The translations under genes were made by a program, and so were the position numbers. The notes below the pieces were generated by a model. The model saw nothing but the letters and a program-made list of their open reading frames with translations, was not told the DNA's origin and made no database searches. Below are positions 1 through 7,439 of a stretch of 28,577 nt of DNA, piece after piece. Origin of the DNA: Spirochaetia bacterium (GTDB taxonomy: Bacteria; Spirochaetota; Spirochaetia; Treponematales; Treponemataceae); NCBI GenBank assembly GCA_900769975.1, contig CAAGIR010000163.1, forward strand, positions 1 to 28,577, in the 5' to 3' direction. Each line of letters begins with the position of its first letter. Positions within the stretch are counted from its first letter, which is position 1.

Positions 1-76
1 AACCGCATTTTCCCTGCTCGTATTTTCCTACAACTTGCAACTTGAAGTCAATGCTGTAGATTTGATTTTTTCCCAT
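1..76 (-). CDS. IS3-family transposase OrfA, N-terminus only (partial)
   Basis: The minus strand from 76 reads MGKNQIYSIDFKLQVVGKYE and continues QGKCG to the window edge. The pattern of a short basic start, then a YS-x-[DE]-FK-x-x-VV-x-x-Y core, matches the N-terminal helix-turn-helix region of OrfA proteins of IS3-family elements, which bind the element ends. A good ribosome binding site (GGAGGTG) lies upstream of the ATG. Only about 25 residues are visible, so subgroup and integrity cannot be judged. In this family OrfA is normally followed by an overlapping OrfB with a DDE integrase domain, made by frameshifting; that part would lie to the left of the window. Confidence 0.7.
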   Translation of the reverse strand, partial: MGKNQIYSIDFKLQVVGKYEQGKCG

Positions 77-81
77 ATTTT

Positions 82-97
82 ACACCTCCGTGGGTGT
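82..97 (-). promoter_or_regulatory. Hairpin masking the OrfA ribosome binding site
   Basis: On the minus strand ACACC and GGTGT can pair around a six-base loop, and the GGAGG ribosome binding site of OrfA sits in the loop and 3' arm. Sequestration of the transposase start in transcripts entering from outside is a known trick of insertion sequences. The stem is only 5 bp, so this is suggestive. Confidence 0.35.
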
Positions 98-119
98 CCT
101 AATTTATGGGGTCAGTTCA

Positions 120-745
120 AAAAGACAATTTTCAATCACGAAACAGTAGGCCAAAAATCTCTATCAGAAGCAGACGAAAAACGCTTGCAGGAAGATTTTG
201 ATGCAATCGGAAAAGATGATAACGGAAGGTATGTAGTTTCTGGATTTGATTTTGAAGATGCTAAACAAGAAGCCGCAGACTCCATAAAGTCGGTGAACGC
301 CCTTTATGGCTATACGCCTGAGTTTCTCGAAATATACGCTCAGGTGGGAGCTGCCTATGCTTTTCTGAGTAATAATATAACTCTTACTAATCCTGCTGTC
401 AATAATCAATTTGAAAATCAGAGTACTTCTATATCTGAACCTAAAACGGAAAAAAATGTTTCTGAAAATGAATCTGAACTATTAAAAGAAAATGCGGAAT
501 TGTTGAAACAGAAGAAGCAATTTGAAAAAATGCTTGAAAGGCTTACAAATGAAATCGCATCTCTTAAAAAAGAAAATGAAGCGATAAAACAGCAAGTGTT
601 AGTTAGCAAGGAACATACTGCCAGAGATTCTTTGACATCTGAAAACAGTCAGTTACCTGCTGAAACTCATCAAAATTATGTTAATGAAAATGGATATTGT
701 TTTCATAGTCAGTCAAATGTAAAAATACTTTTGCATAAAAAGTGA
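120..745 (+). pseudogene. Coiled-coil protein of unknown function, 5' end removed by IS insertion
   Basis: An open frame runs to a stop at 743-745. Its only upstream ATG (35) lies inside the insertion sequence, and the first 28 residues are antisense translation of the IS end. The native part starts at about residue 29 (KKTIFNHETVG). The next in-frame Met is deep inside the coiled coil, so the original start is missing. What remains is an acidic globular segment (about 120-370), a Ser/Thr/Asn-rich linker, then a heptad-like Leu/Glu/Lys coiled coil (about 475-605, ELLKENAELLKQKKQFEKML), and a polar tail. I do not recognise the family. A fused product from position 35 is possible, but nothing near 35 looks like a strong ribosome binding site. 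Confidence 0.6.
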
Positions 746-811
746 AACGGTGGTAAAATATTTAAGGGGAAATGAAGGGTTTTATTTTTAATTAAAAAAG
801 TCTGGTGGAAA

Positions 812-2911
812 ATGTCTGAAAAGCCCAAATCGATTATTCTTATTATTGATGACAGTAAGGAACGGCAAAAATCTCTTTCGGAGCTGATTGCGAAGGATTA
901 TTTTATTATGTCGGCCGCTAATTGTGCTGAAGCTAAGACGGCTTTGAATTTTAATTTTAAGAGAATTTCGGGGATTATTCTAAGTAATAAGATTCGGGGC
1001 GAAATTCCTTCTGAATTTGTTTCTTTTATTAAATCTAATGTCTCGTACAAAAATATTCCTGTTTTGATTTTCTGCAGGTCGTTTATTGATGATGAGGCGA
1101 AAAAATGTCTTAATGCGGGGGCGGGTGATGTGTTTTTTGAGCCTGTGGACTGTGTTTTGCTTTTAAATCGGCTGAAAAATATCATCAATCTAACTGAAGC
1201 GGCTTATATTCTGGAAGAAATTGAGAAGGATGATTTAACGGGGCTTTATACCAGGCAGGCTTTTCTGCACAGAGCGAATGCTAAAATTTTGGAAAATCCT
1301 GGGAAATTGTATGGGATTATGGCGTTTGACTTTGAAAATTTTAAGCTGACTAATAATCAGTATGGCGAGGATAAATGTAACGAATTTTTGGCTTATGTCG
1401 CAAGGCGTCTGCAATCTTGTCTGAATGGTGAATTGATGGGGAGATTTGGCGGTGATCAGTTTATTCTGATTTACGAAATGGGTCAGAATAAGTCGCTGGA
1501 AAATATCAATTCTATTATTTCCAAGATTTTGCTGGACGCTCCTATTCCGCACCAGATTTTGAAAATAGGCAGTTATGTTCCGATTGATTCTGCACTTCCG
1601 ATTGTGCGCAGTTGTGATTATGCTTTTCTGGCTATTCAGCAGATTAAGGGTGTTTATGGCAGGAATTTTGCTGTGTATGAGGAAAGTCTGCAACAACAGC
1701 TTTTAAATGATCAGAAAATTCTGGAAAATATGGAGAAGGCGCTGGTGGAGGAACAGTTTAAAGTGTTCTACCAACCTAAGCACGATTCTGTTACTGGGAA
1801 AATTGCTGGGGCGGAGGCTTTGGTGAGGTGGAATCATCCTGTGTATGGGTTTATGGCTCCAAGTCAGTTTATTCCTCTGTTTGAAAAAAGCGGTTTTATT
1901 TCCAAACTGGATAGTTTTATCATTAAAAAGGTGTGTGCTGACATTGTGAAGTGGCAGCAAAACGGAATTCCTGTTGTGCCTGTTTCCATTAATGTTTCTC
2001 GCAGGGATTATTTTGAAAACGGATGGCTTTTTGAGCAGCTTAAAATTATTGACGGGGCGAAAATCGATCATTCGCTTTTGCATATTGAGGTGACGGAATC
2101 TTTGTATGCTGAAAATGTGCAGTTTATCATCAATCAGGTGAAGCGTGTTCAGGAGCATGGCTTTTTGATTGAAATGGATGATTTTGGGGCGGGGTATTCT
2201 TCGCTGGGGATGCTTTCGACTTTTCCGCTGAACATTATCAAGCTGGACATAAGTTTTGTGCAAAATCTGGAAACTAATCAGATTGTTATAGAAAACATTA
2301 TCAGAATGGCGCACAGTATGGGGTTTATTATTGTGGCGGAAGGTGTGGAAAATGAAGGGCAGTTCAAGATTTTAAAAAATTTTGGCTGCGATATGATTCA
2401 GGGGTTTTATTGTTCACGTCCTTTGAGCAGCGAGGAGTATGAAAAATACCTGCGAAAAAATGTGTGTTCGCTTTCAAAAATTACGGAGCTGGAATTTTCG
2501 GAAAAGAAAATTGTGAATTCTCCTGAGAATAAATGCAATGTTTCTTCTATTAATGATATGTTTGATTTGCTGCCTGGGGCGTTTTTTTCTTTTCATTCGG
2601 ATATTTGCGGTCAGATTATGGCTTTTAATAAGGAAATGCTTGATTTGCTGGGGTGTAATTCGGGGGAAGAATTGCGGGAATATTGCGGCAACTGTTTTAA
2701 AGGCATGATTTTTGAAGATGATGTGGAAAAAATACTGCATTTTTATGGTGGCGATGACTTTGAAATTGTGGAAAACAAGATTTATAGCACGAAACTGCGT
2801 ATAAAAGTTAAAAATGGCAATGTTAAGGTTGTGAAAAACTTTGTACGTATGGTTGATTCTAAGGATTTTGGTAAGATTTTCTATAATATCCTGATTGATT
2901 TTTCTGAATGA
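812..2911 (+). CDS. Receiver-like/GGDEF-like/EAL/PAS-like protein, predicted cyclic-di-GMP phosphodiesterase
   Basis: A 699-residue cytoplasmic protein. Residues 7-125 resemble a response-regulator receiver: the acidic pair D13-D14 is kept, but the phospho-acceptor position is Ser58/Asn59 (IILSNK) and the usual KP lysine is Glu110 (FFEP). Residues 138-290 are a GGDEF domain with the signature altered to GGDQF (213-217) and weakened substrate residues (FKLTNNQYGEDKCN). Residues 305-548 are an EAL domain with the expected catalytic set: E335 in EAL, N394, E426, D456-D457, K477, E510 and Q530. Residues 575-690 look like a PAS fold. I infer hydrolysis of c-di-GMP to pGpG, with the GGDEF part at most a GTP sensor, controlling motility or adhesion. 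The start is set by the receiver beginning at residue 7; the GGTGG site sits unusually close to the ATG. No cognate kinase lies nearby. Confidence 0.9.
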   Translation: MSEKPKSIILIIDDSKERQKSLSELIAKDYFIMSAANCAEAKTALNFNFKRISGIILSNKIRGEIPSEFVSFIKSNVSYKNIPVLIFCRSFIDDEAKKCLNAGAGDVFFEPVDCVLLLNRLKNIINLTEAAYILEEIEKDDLTGLYTRQAFLHRANAKILENPGKLYGIMAFDFENFKLTNNQYGEDKCNEFLAYVARRLQSCLNGELMGRFGGDQFILIYEMGQNKSLENINSIISKILLDAPIPHQILKIGSYVPIDSALPIVRSCDYAFLAIQQIKGVYGRNFAVYEESLQQQLLNDQKILENMEKALVEEQFKVFYQPKHDSVTGKIAGAEALVRWNHPVYGFMAPSQFIPLFEKSGFISKLDSFIIKKVCADIVKWQQNGIPVVPVSINVSRRDYFENGWLFEQLKIIDGAKIDHSLLHIEVTESLYAENVQFIINQVKRVQEHGFLIEMDDFGAGYSSLGMLSTFPLNIIKLDISFVQNLETNQIVIENIIRMAHSMGFIIVAEGVENEGQFKILKNFGCDMIQGFYCSRPLSSEEYEKYLRKNVCSLSKITELEFSEKKIVNSPENKCNVSSINDMFDLLPGAFFSFHSDICGQIMAFNKEMLDLLGCNSGEELREYCGNCFKGMIFEDDVEKILHFYGGDDFEIVENKIYSTKLRIKVKNGNVKVVKNFVRMVDSKDFGKIFYNILIDFSE

Positions 2912-3104
2912 TAAGGTCTGTCCCTTTTTTTTGTGTCCCTTTTTTGCGTGGTGCCTGCTGTAACGCAGCTCATGGTATGTGAGATGCTGAAACGTGGTTC
3001 AGCTTGACGCGCTCTTTTGGCTGGGCGTGGTGCGATGTGAGGCAATTTGGTTTAATGTAGGTCTGTCCCTGTTTTATGTTATGGTTTGTGTGGGGTGATT
3101 TTGT
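2912..3104. other. Non-coding stretch with a repeated GGTCTGTCCC motif
   Basis: No supported gene. GGTCTGTCCC occurs at about 2915 and again at about 3060 in the same orientation, and a related GTCCCTTTTTT tract follows the first copy at about 2934. The T-runs could end transcription of the preceding gene but no strong GC stem precedes them. The region directly abuts the structured repeat starting at 3105. Confidence 0.4.
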
Positions 3105-3223
3105 GTCGCCAGTGAGGTGGGCAAAGGGCTAGGTTTGTGCGAAACGGCGTGCCGAGGCTTGAACAGGCGTGCGATAGCACGAGTCCAAAGGACCGAGCCG
3201 TTAGGCGAGCTGTGAAAGGCGAC
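3105..3223 (+). repeat. Structured intergenic repeat, copy 1 (upstream of manC)
   Basis: Shares with two other copies a core reading AAACGGCGTGCCGAGGCTTG and continuing AACAGGCG, then GAGTCC-AAA-GGACCGAGCC and AGGCGAGCTGTGAAAGGCGAC. The ends GTCGCC (3105-3110) and GGCGAC (3218-3223) are perfectly complementary. Inside, ACGGC can pair with GCTGT, CGTGC-GATA-GCACG forms a hairpin (3168-3181), GTCC-AAA-GGAC a second and GCC-GTTA-GGC a third. The element ends about 50 bases before the manC promoter, so it lies upstream of that transcript's start. Function unknown. Confidence 0.75.
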
Positions 3224-3272
3224 TGGGTGAGGAAAAGTTTGCTAAAAATAGTATAAAAATGTATAAAAGTAC

Positions 3273-3301
3273 TTGCAAAAAGTTTAGGAATACTATATAT
3301 T
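3273..3301 (+). promoter_or_regulatory. Predicted sigma70-type promoter of manC
   Basis: TTGCAA (3273-3278), a 17-base spacer and TATATT (3296-3301) match a housekeeping promoter closely. Transcription would start near 3308, leaving a short leader with a GGAG site (3320-3323) before the ATG at 3331. Confidence 0.6.
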
Positions 3302-3330
3302 AAAGTAAGTATTTTTTGCGGAGATTTAAT

Positions 3331-4401
3331 ATGACCATTATTCCTTTGATTTTAAGTGGTGGTTCTGGAACCAGGTTGTGGCCTCTTTCGTGGGGAAATC
3401 ATCCTAAACAATTTTTACCTCTTATTTCTGAAAAAACTATGATTCAGGAAACTCTTTTGCGTCTGAAAGGGCTTAAAACTGGTGCCCCTATTGTTTCCTG
3501 CGGCGAAAGCCATCGTTTTATGGTGGCACAGCAGATTGGCGAAGTGACGGACATTAAACCTGTTATTCTTTTGGAACCTATGGCTAAAAATACTGCTCCT
3601 GCTATTGCGGCTGGATGTTGTGCGGCGTTGCAGCAGGATAAGGATGCGGTTGTTGTGGTGCTGCCAAGTGATCATGTTATTGCTGATGTAAAGGCGTTTG
3701 AAAAGGCTGTAAAGGTTGCGGTCGAATTTGCGATGAAGGATAATCTGGTAACTTTTGGAATTGTGCCCACTTTTCCTGCAACGGGCTATGGTTACATAAA
3801 GTGCGGTAAGGTAAATCTTGCTGATACTGACGGCGATGAAGTGTGCGAACTGGAAAGTTTTGTGGAAAAACCCTGTCTTGAAAAAGCAGAGGAATATCTT
3901 GCTGGTGGTGACTATTCGTGGAATAGCGGTATGTTTGTATTTAAGGCGGCTGCTTTTCTGGAAGAATTAAAGACTTTTAATCCGCAAATGGCTGATCTTT
4001 CTATAGAAGCGTTTGAAAAGGCTGTTGTGGATTCTGACTTTATACGGCTTAACGCAGAGTCTTTTGGCAAAATAAAAGGTGATTCCATTGACTATGCTGT
4101 TATGGAAAAAACCAGTAAGGGTAAAGTTGTAAAACTGAATGCTGGCTGGGATGATGTGGGGTCTTGGAGTGCGTTGTACGATATAAGTAAAAAAGATGCA
4201 AATTTGAATGTTATTAATGGTGATGTTTTTGCTCTGGACACTACTAGTTCTTATATTCGTGGAGGAAAAAGGACTATTGCTACAATCGGGCTGGACAATG
4301 TGGTAATTGTGGATAGTGACGAAGCTATTTTGATTGCGGCGAAAGGAAAAATTCAGGACGTTAAGAAAGTTGCGGAAGAAATGAAAAGCCGTGGTAAATA
4401 A
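3331..4401 (+). CDS. manC: Mannose-1-phosphate guanylyltransferase
   Basis: A 356-residue protein that makes GDP-mannose from GTP and mannose-1-phosphate, for glycan or lipopolysaccharide-like surface polymers. The N-terminus has the nucleotidyltransferase signature GGSGTRLWPLS (10-20) followed by the HPKQFLPL motif with Lys26. The FVEKP and NSGMFVF motifs of the sugar-nucleotide fold come later, and the C-terminal part reads as the left-handed helix region. The length fits the stand-alone enzyme; the phosphomannose isomerase domain of the roughly 480-residue bifunctional type is absent. I chose the ATG at 3331 because GGAG sits 7 bases before it and the homology begins immediately; an in-frame TTG at 3316 would add five residues without a better site. 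It has its own promoter and ends 27 bases from the convergent small gene. Confidence 0.93.
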   Translation: MTIIPLILSGGSGTRLWPLSWGNHPKQFLPLISEKTMIQETLLRLKGLKTGAPIVSCGESHRFMVAQQIGEVTDIKPVILLEPMAKNTAPAIAAGCCAALQQDKDAVVVVLPSDHVIADVKAFEKAVKVAVEFAMKDNLVTFGIVPTFPATGYGYIKCGKVNLADTDGDEVCELESFVEKPCLEKAEEYLAGGDYSWNSGMFVFKAAAFLEELKTFNPQMADLSIEAFEKAVVDSDFIRLNAESFGKIKGDSIDYAVMEKTSKGKVVKLNAGWDDVGSWSALYDISKKDANLNVINGDVFALDTTSSYIRGGKRTIATIGLDNVVIVDSDEAILIAAKGKIQDVKKVAEEMKSRGK

Positions 4402-4428
4402 ATGCGGTAAGGGAGGGGTGCGAAAAGA

Positions 4429-4788
4429 TTAGTCGTATTCATGATCGGCATCGACAAAAAGGTTCATGATTTTGTCAAGTTTTGCGGCATAGGCAAGGTC
4501 TTTTTCTTTTTGTTCTGGTTCGTTTGAGATTATAAAATTGTCGTAATAATCTTGCAGATATTCATATAAGCGTGTGATTTGGTTTACGCTCAGCTTTTCG
4601 AGGTCTTTTATGGTGTGTATTTTTTTGAGGAAACGCTGTATGTCTTTTATTGTGAAGGCATAATCTTTGCGGATGTCTTTGTAGTCTCTGGATGTTTGTG
4701 TGCTTATATATGCGTCGTATTCTTTTGTGTCGGCTATGATATTTTGTAATGTTTCGATGAAAAACTGGTCGAATTCTGAATGTGTCAT
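4429..4788 (-). CDS. Small hypothetical protein, 119 residues
   Basis: Starts with MTHSEFDQFFIETLQNIIAD and is rich in Asp, Glu, Lys and Tyr. It looks all-helical, with no signal peptide, membrane segment or cysteine. The translation start is well supported: GGGAGA lies 7-8 bases upstream of the ATG on the minus strand. Composition and codon use look like a genuine gene rather than a shadow, and it fills an otherwise empty stretch with only 27 bases to the convergent manC. I do not recognise a family. It could be a small helical adaptor or regulator; nothing in the sequence decides this. Confidence 0.7.
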   Translation of the reverse strand: MTHSEFDQFFIETLQNIIADTKEYDAYISTQTSRDYKDIRKDYAFTIKDIQRFLKKIHTIKDLEKLSVNQITRLYEYLQDYYDNFIISNEPEQKEKDLAYAAKLDKIMNLFVDADHEYD

Positions 4789-4835
4789 TTTGTGTCTCCC
4801 GTAGGGGGAATTATAAACTTTTGGTTGATGTTTGT

Positions 4836-4919
4836 CGAGTACGAGGTTTGGAAAACGGGCGAGTACAAAAGCGAGTGCGAGAGTGTATGCAAATGCGAGT
4901 ACAGGAGCGAGGTGGCTGG
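4836..4919 (+). repeat. Degenerate 12-bp tandem repeat
   Basis: Seven consecutive 12-base units based on CGAGTACRAGRG. Units at 4836, 4860, 4872, 4896 and 4908 begin with CGAG, in exact 12-base register; units at 4848 and 4884 are decayed. It lies between the divergent small gene and copy 2 of the structured repeat. It is not a plausible coding sequence on either strand. Confidence 0.55.
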
Positions 4920-4952
4920 ATTTGGCCAGCGGGTGTTTCGCAAGTGTATATT

Positions 4953-5156
4953 TCGCCAGTGAGGTGGATGATTGTGCAGGGTTTGAGGTGAAACGGCGTA
5001 CCGAGGCTGGAGCAGGCGCCGCAGGCGAGATGCGGCACGTTGTTGGCAGTGCGGTGTATTATATAGAAGGTTCTTGTTTTATTTGGCGGTTTGGTGTATT
5101 TTTGATGGGGTGAATTACGTGCCGCAGCCGAACGTGAGTGAGCTGCGTAAGGCGAC
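4953..5156 (+). repeat. Structured intergenic repeat, copy 2 (upstream of nadE), with an extra inner segment
   Basis: Begins CGCCAGTGAGGTG, contains GAAACGGCGTACCGAGGCTG and ends AAGGCGACTGGGTGA, matching copies 1 and 3. The closing stem is TCGCC/GGCGA. The variable hairpin here is GCCGCA-loop-TGCGGC (5018-5036). The region that holds the GTCC/GGAC and GCC/GGC hairpins in the other copies is replaced by about 95 bases bounded by a perfect 10-bp inverted repeat, TGCGGCACGT (5031-5040) and ACGTGCCGCA (5117-5126). The two pairings of TGCGGC are mutually exclusive. It ends about 45 bases before the nadE start. Confidence 0.65.
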
Positions 5157-5200
5157 TGGGTGAAGGATTGTTTGCTGAAAATCTTTGATAAAGGTGGATT

Positions 5201-7141
5201 ATGAAATTTGGGTTTGTGAAAATTGCGTGTGTGTCTCCTGAACTGAGGGTGTGCGACTGTGTTTTTAATGGTCGGGAAATTGTGCGGAAGTTTAACGAAG
5301 CGGTGAATAATGGCGCTGAGGTGGTGGTTTTTCCTGAACTTTCGGTGACGGGGTATACTTGTGGCGATTTGTTTTTTCAGCAGAGTCTGGTTTTTTCGGC
5401 TGAGGAGGAAGTGAGAAAAATTGCGGGGGCATCTGCTGGGGTTAAGGCGCTTTTGTTTGTGGGTGTACCTGTTTTTAGGAATGAGGGGATTTATAATTGT
5501 GCGGCGGTGATTTTTGACGGGAAACTGCTGGCTTTGATTGCGAAATCTTTTTTGCCGAATTATGGGGAATTTTATGAAAGGCGGCAATTTACTCCGTTTG
5601 AAGCAGATATGAAGACGGCGTTTGTGGATTTTGCGGGGTTTGAGAGTGTGCCTTTTGGTACGAATATTCTGTTTAGGGATAAAAATGAAAGGTCACTGGT
5701 GGTGGCGTGCGAAATTTGCGAAGATTTGTGGGTGACGGTGTCTCCTTCGTGCAGGCATGTTTTGAACGGTGCTACTGTGGTGGTTAATCTTTCTGCGGGG
5801 AACGAGGTGATTGGGAAGGCGGATTACAGGCGTAATCTTGTGAAGGCTCATTCGGCTAAGTGTATTTGTGCTTATGCGTATGCTAATGCTGGTAAGGATG
5901 AATCTACGCAGGATATGGTTTTTTCTGGTCATAATGTAATTGCGGAAAATGGAACTTTGCTTGTTCAGTCGGATTTTTTCTCAAATGATACTGTTTATGC
6001 TGATATGGATGTGCAGAGGTTGTGTCAGGAAAGGAGGCATACTTCTTCTTTTGGTTTTTCGGCTAATAATGGTGTGAACTGCGGTTCTGATTATCTTACT
6101 ATTGATATTGATATTTGTAATGACAAGTTTGTGTTTTCTAGATTTGTGGATGCTCATCCGTTTGTGCCTTCTGATAAGGTGCGGCGAAGTGAAAGGTGTC
6201 TTGAAGTTATTAATCTGCAGGCACAGGGGCTTGCCAAAAGGCTTCGTCATATTAATTGTAAGGCGGCTGTAATTGGGCTTTCTGGAGGGCTTGATTCTAC
6301 GCTTGCTTTGCTTATTACTTGCAGGGCGTTTGATTTATCTGGCATTTCACGTGATAAAATTACGGCTGTTACTATGCCATGTTTTGGTACTACGGACAGG
6401 ACTTATAATAATGCGTGCCGTTTGGCTCAGGAATGTGGTGCTTCTCTTATGGAAGTGAAGATTGCTGATGCGGTGAGGCAGCATTTTAATGATATAGGGC
6501 AGGATGAAGCGGTTCACGATGTGACTTATGAGAACTGTCAGGCCAGGGAAAGGACTCAGGTTTTGATGGATTATGCGAATAAGGTGAACGGCATTGTGAT
6601 AGGTACTGGTGATTTGTCTGAACTTGCTTTGGGGTGGTGTACGTACAATGGGGATCAGATGTCAATGTATGGTGTGAATTCTTCTATTCCTAAAACGCTT
6701 GTCAGGCATCTGGTGGAATGGTTTGCTATGGAAAATAGGTCGAATATGCTTTCTGATGTTTTGAAGGATATTCTGGATACGCCTGTTTCTCCTGAGTTGT
6801 TACCGCCTGAAGATGGAAAAATTTCGCAGGTTACGGAAGATTTGGTCGGGCCGTATGAATTGCATGACTTTGTATTGTATTATGTTTTGCGTTTTGGTTT
6901 TTCCCCTTCGAAAATTTTCTTTTTGGCGCAGAATTCGGACTTGCCGTATGATAACGCTACTGTTCTAAAATGGCTGAAAATTTTTTACAGGCGGTTCTTT
7001 TCGCAGCAATTTAAAAGAAGCTGTATGCCTGACGGTGCAAAGGTGGGTACGGTAAATCTTTCTCCTCGTGGGGACTGGCGTATGCCAAGTGACGCTGTGG
7101 CTGATGTGTGGATGAAGGAGATTGAAAGCCTGGAAAAATAA
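5201..7141 (+). CDS. nadE: Glutamine-dependent NAD+ synthase
   Basis: A 646-residue cytoplasmic enzyme catalysing the last step of NAD+ synthesis: nicotinic acid adenine dinucleotide is adenylated with ATP and amidated with nitrogen from glutamine. The N-terminal half is a nitrilase-type glutaminase with the Glu-Lys-Cys triad visible as E46 (FPEL), K115 (AKSFLPNYGEFYE) and C173 (CEICEDLW). The C-terminal half is the ATP-pyrophosphatase synthetase with the P-loop SGGLDST at 361-367 and later GTGDLSELALGW. The length fits the fused two-domain form, which uses glutamine rather than free ammonia. The start is supported by AAAGGTGG just upstream and by homology beginning at residue 2. It follows copy 2 of the structured repeat and precedes copy 3. 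Confidence 0.95.
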   Translation: MKFGFVKIACVSPELRVCDCVFNGREIVRKFNEAVNNGAEVVVFPELSVTGYTCGDLFFQQSLVFSAEEEVRKIAGASAGVKALLFVGVPVFRNEGIYNCAAVIFDGKLLALIAKSFLPNYGEFYERRQFTPFEADMKTAFVDFAGFESVPFGTNILFRDKNERSLVVACEICEDLWVTVSPSCRHVLNGATVVVNLSAGNEVIGKADYRRNLVKAHSAKCICAYAYANAGKDESTQDMVFSGHNVIAENGTLLVQSDFFSNDTVYADMDVQRLCQERRHTSSFGFSANNGVNCGSDYLTIDIDICNDKFVFSRFVDAHPFVPSDKVRRSERCLEVINLQAQGLAKRLRHINCKAAVIGLSGGLDSTLALLITCRAFDLSGISRDKITAVTMPCFGTTDRTYNNACRLAQECGASLMEVKIADAVRQHFNDIGQDEAVHDVTYENCQARERTQVLMDYANKVNGIVIGTGDLSELALGWCTYNGDQMSMYGVNSSIPKTLVRHLVEWFAMENRSNMLSDVLKDILDTPVSPELLPPEDGKISQVTEDLVGPYELHDFVLYYVLRFGFSPSKIFFLAQNSDLPYDNATVLKWLKIFYRRFFSQQFKRSCMPDGAKVGTVNLSPRGDWRMPSDAVADVWMKEIESLEK

Positions 7142-7203
7142 CAAAAGAAACCGGATTGTCGCAGGATATAATTTGTAAGTTTAATAATTAATTCCTTTTA
7201 AAT

Positions 7204-7330
7204 AGTCGCCAGCAAGGTGTTTGTGTGTGCAAGATTTAATGTAAAACAGCGTGCCGAGGCTTGAACAGGCGGGCTGGCAACAGCCCGAGTCCGAAGGACC
7301 GAGCCGATAGGCGAGCTGTGAAAGGCGACT
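7204..7330 (+). repeat. Structured intergenic repeat, copy 3 (upstream of gltB)
   Basis: Closing stem AGTCGCC (7204-7210) with GGCGACT (7324-7330), inner stem ACAGC with GCTGT, then three hairpins in series: GGGCTG-GCAA-CAGCCC (7271-7286), GTCC-GAA-GGAC and GCC-GATA-GGC. Compared with copy 1, both arms of the first hairpin have changed but still pair, and ACRGC/GCTGT pairing is kept with a wobble. The tail GACTGGGT, a gap, then GCTGAAAAATC is also shared by the copies. It ends about 60 bases before the gltB promoter. Confidence 0.78.
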
Positions 7331-7391
7331 GGGTAGGTGATGGCTCGCTGAAAAATCTTTTGGAAAAATGGAATTGCGGGCGTTTTGTTAC

Positions 7392-7420
7392 TTGACGTTG
7401 CTATGAAAAATGGATAGAAT
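7392..7420 (+). promoter_or_regulatory. Predicted sigma70-type promoter of gltBD
   Basis: TTGACG (7392-7397), a 17-base spacer and TAGAAT (7415-7420), among the best promoter matches in the window. Transcription would start near 7427, giving a leader of about 100 bases that contains an intrinsic-terminator hairpin. Confidence 0.7.
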
Positions 7421-7439
7421 AAAAGAAATACGGCAAAGA

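Larger units (their letters stand above)
1..119 (-). mobile_element. Left end of an IS3-family insertion sequence (partial)
   Basis: Read on the minus strand, the element begins at about 119 with TGAACTGACCCC, a terminal sequence of the kind found on IS3-family (IS150-like) elements, then AT-rich sequence and a ribosome binding site GGAGG ahead of an ATG at 76. The rest of the element lies outside the window to the left. A small hairpin (ACACC/GGTGT, 82-97) covers the ribosome binding site, a device known in insertion sequences to limit translation from read-through transcripts. The gene to the right has no start of its own, so the insertion appears to have truncated it. Confidence 0.75.

Noticed and set aside
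4780..5113. Plus-strand short frames across the 12-bp repeat and copy 2
   Set aside because: They are open only because of the repeat composition; the products are low-complexity and Cys/Arg-rich, and three overlapping frames are open at once.
4811..5587. Minus-strand open frame of 258 codons overlapping the start of nadE
   Set aside because: It is antisense to nadE and the intergenic repeat, very rich in Arg, His, Pro and Asn as expected for a shadow frame, and has no convincing ribosome binding site.
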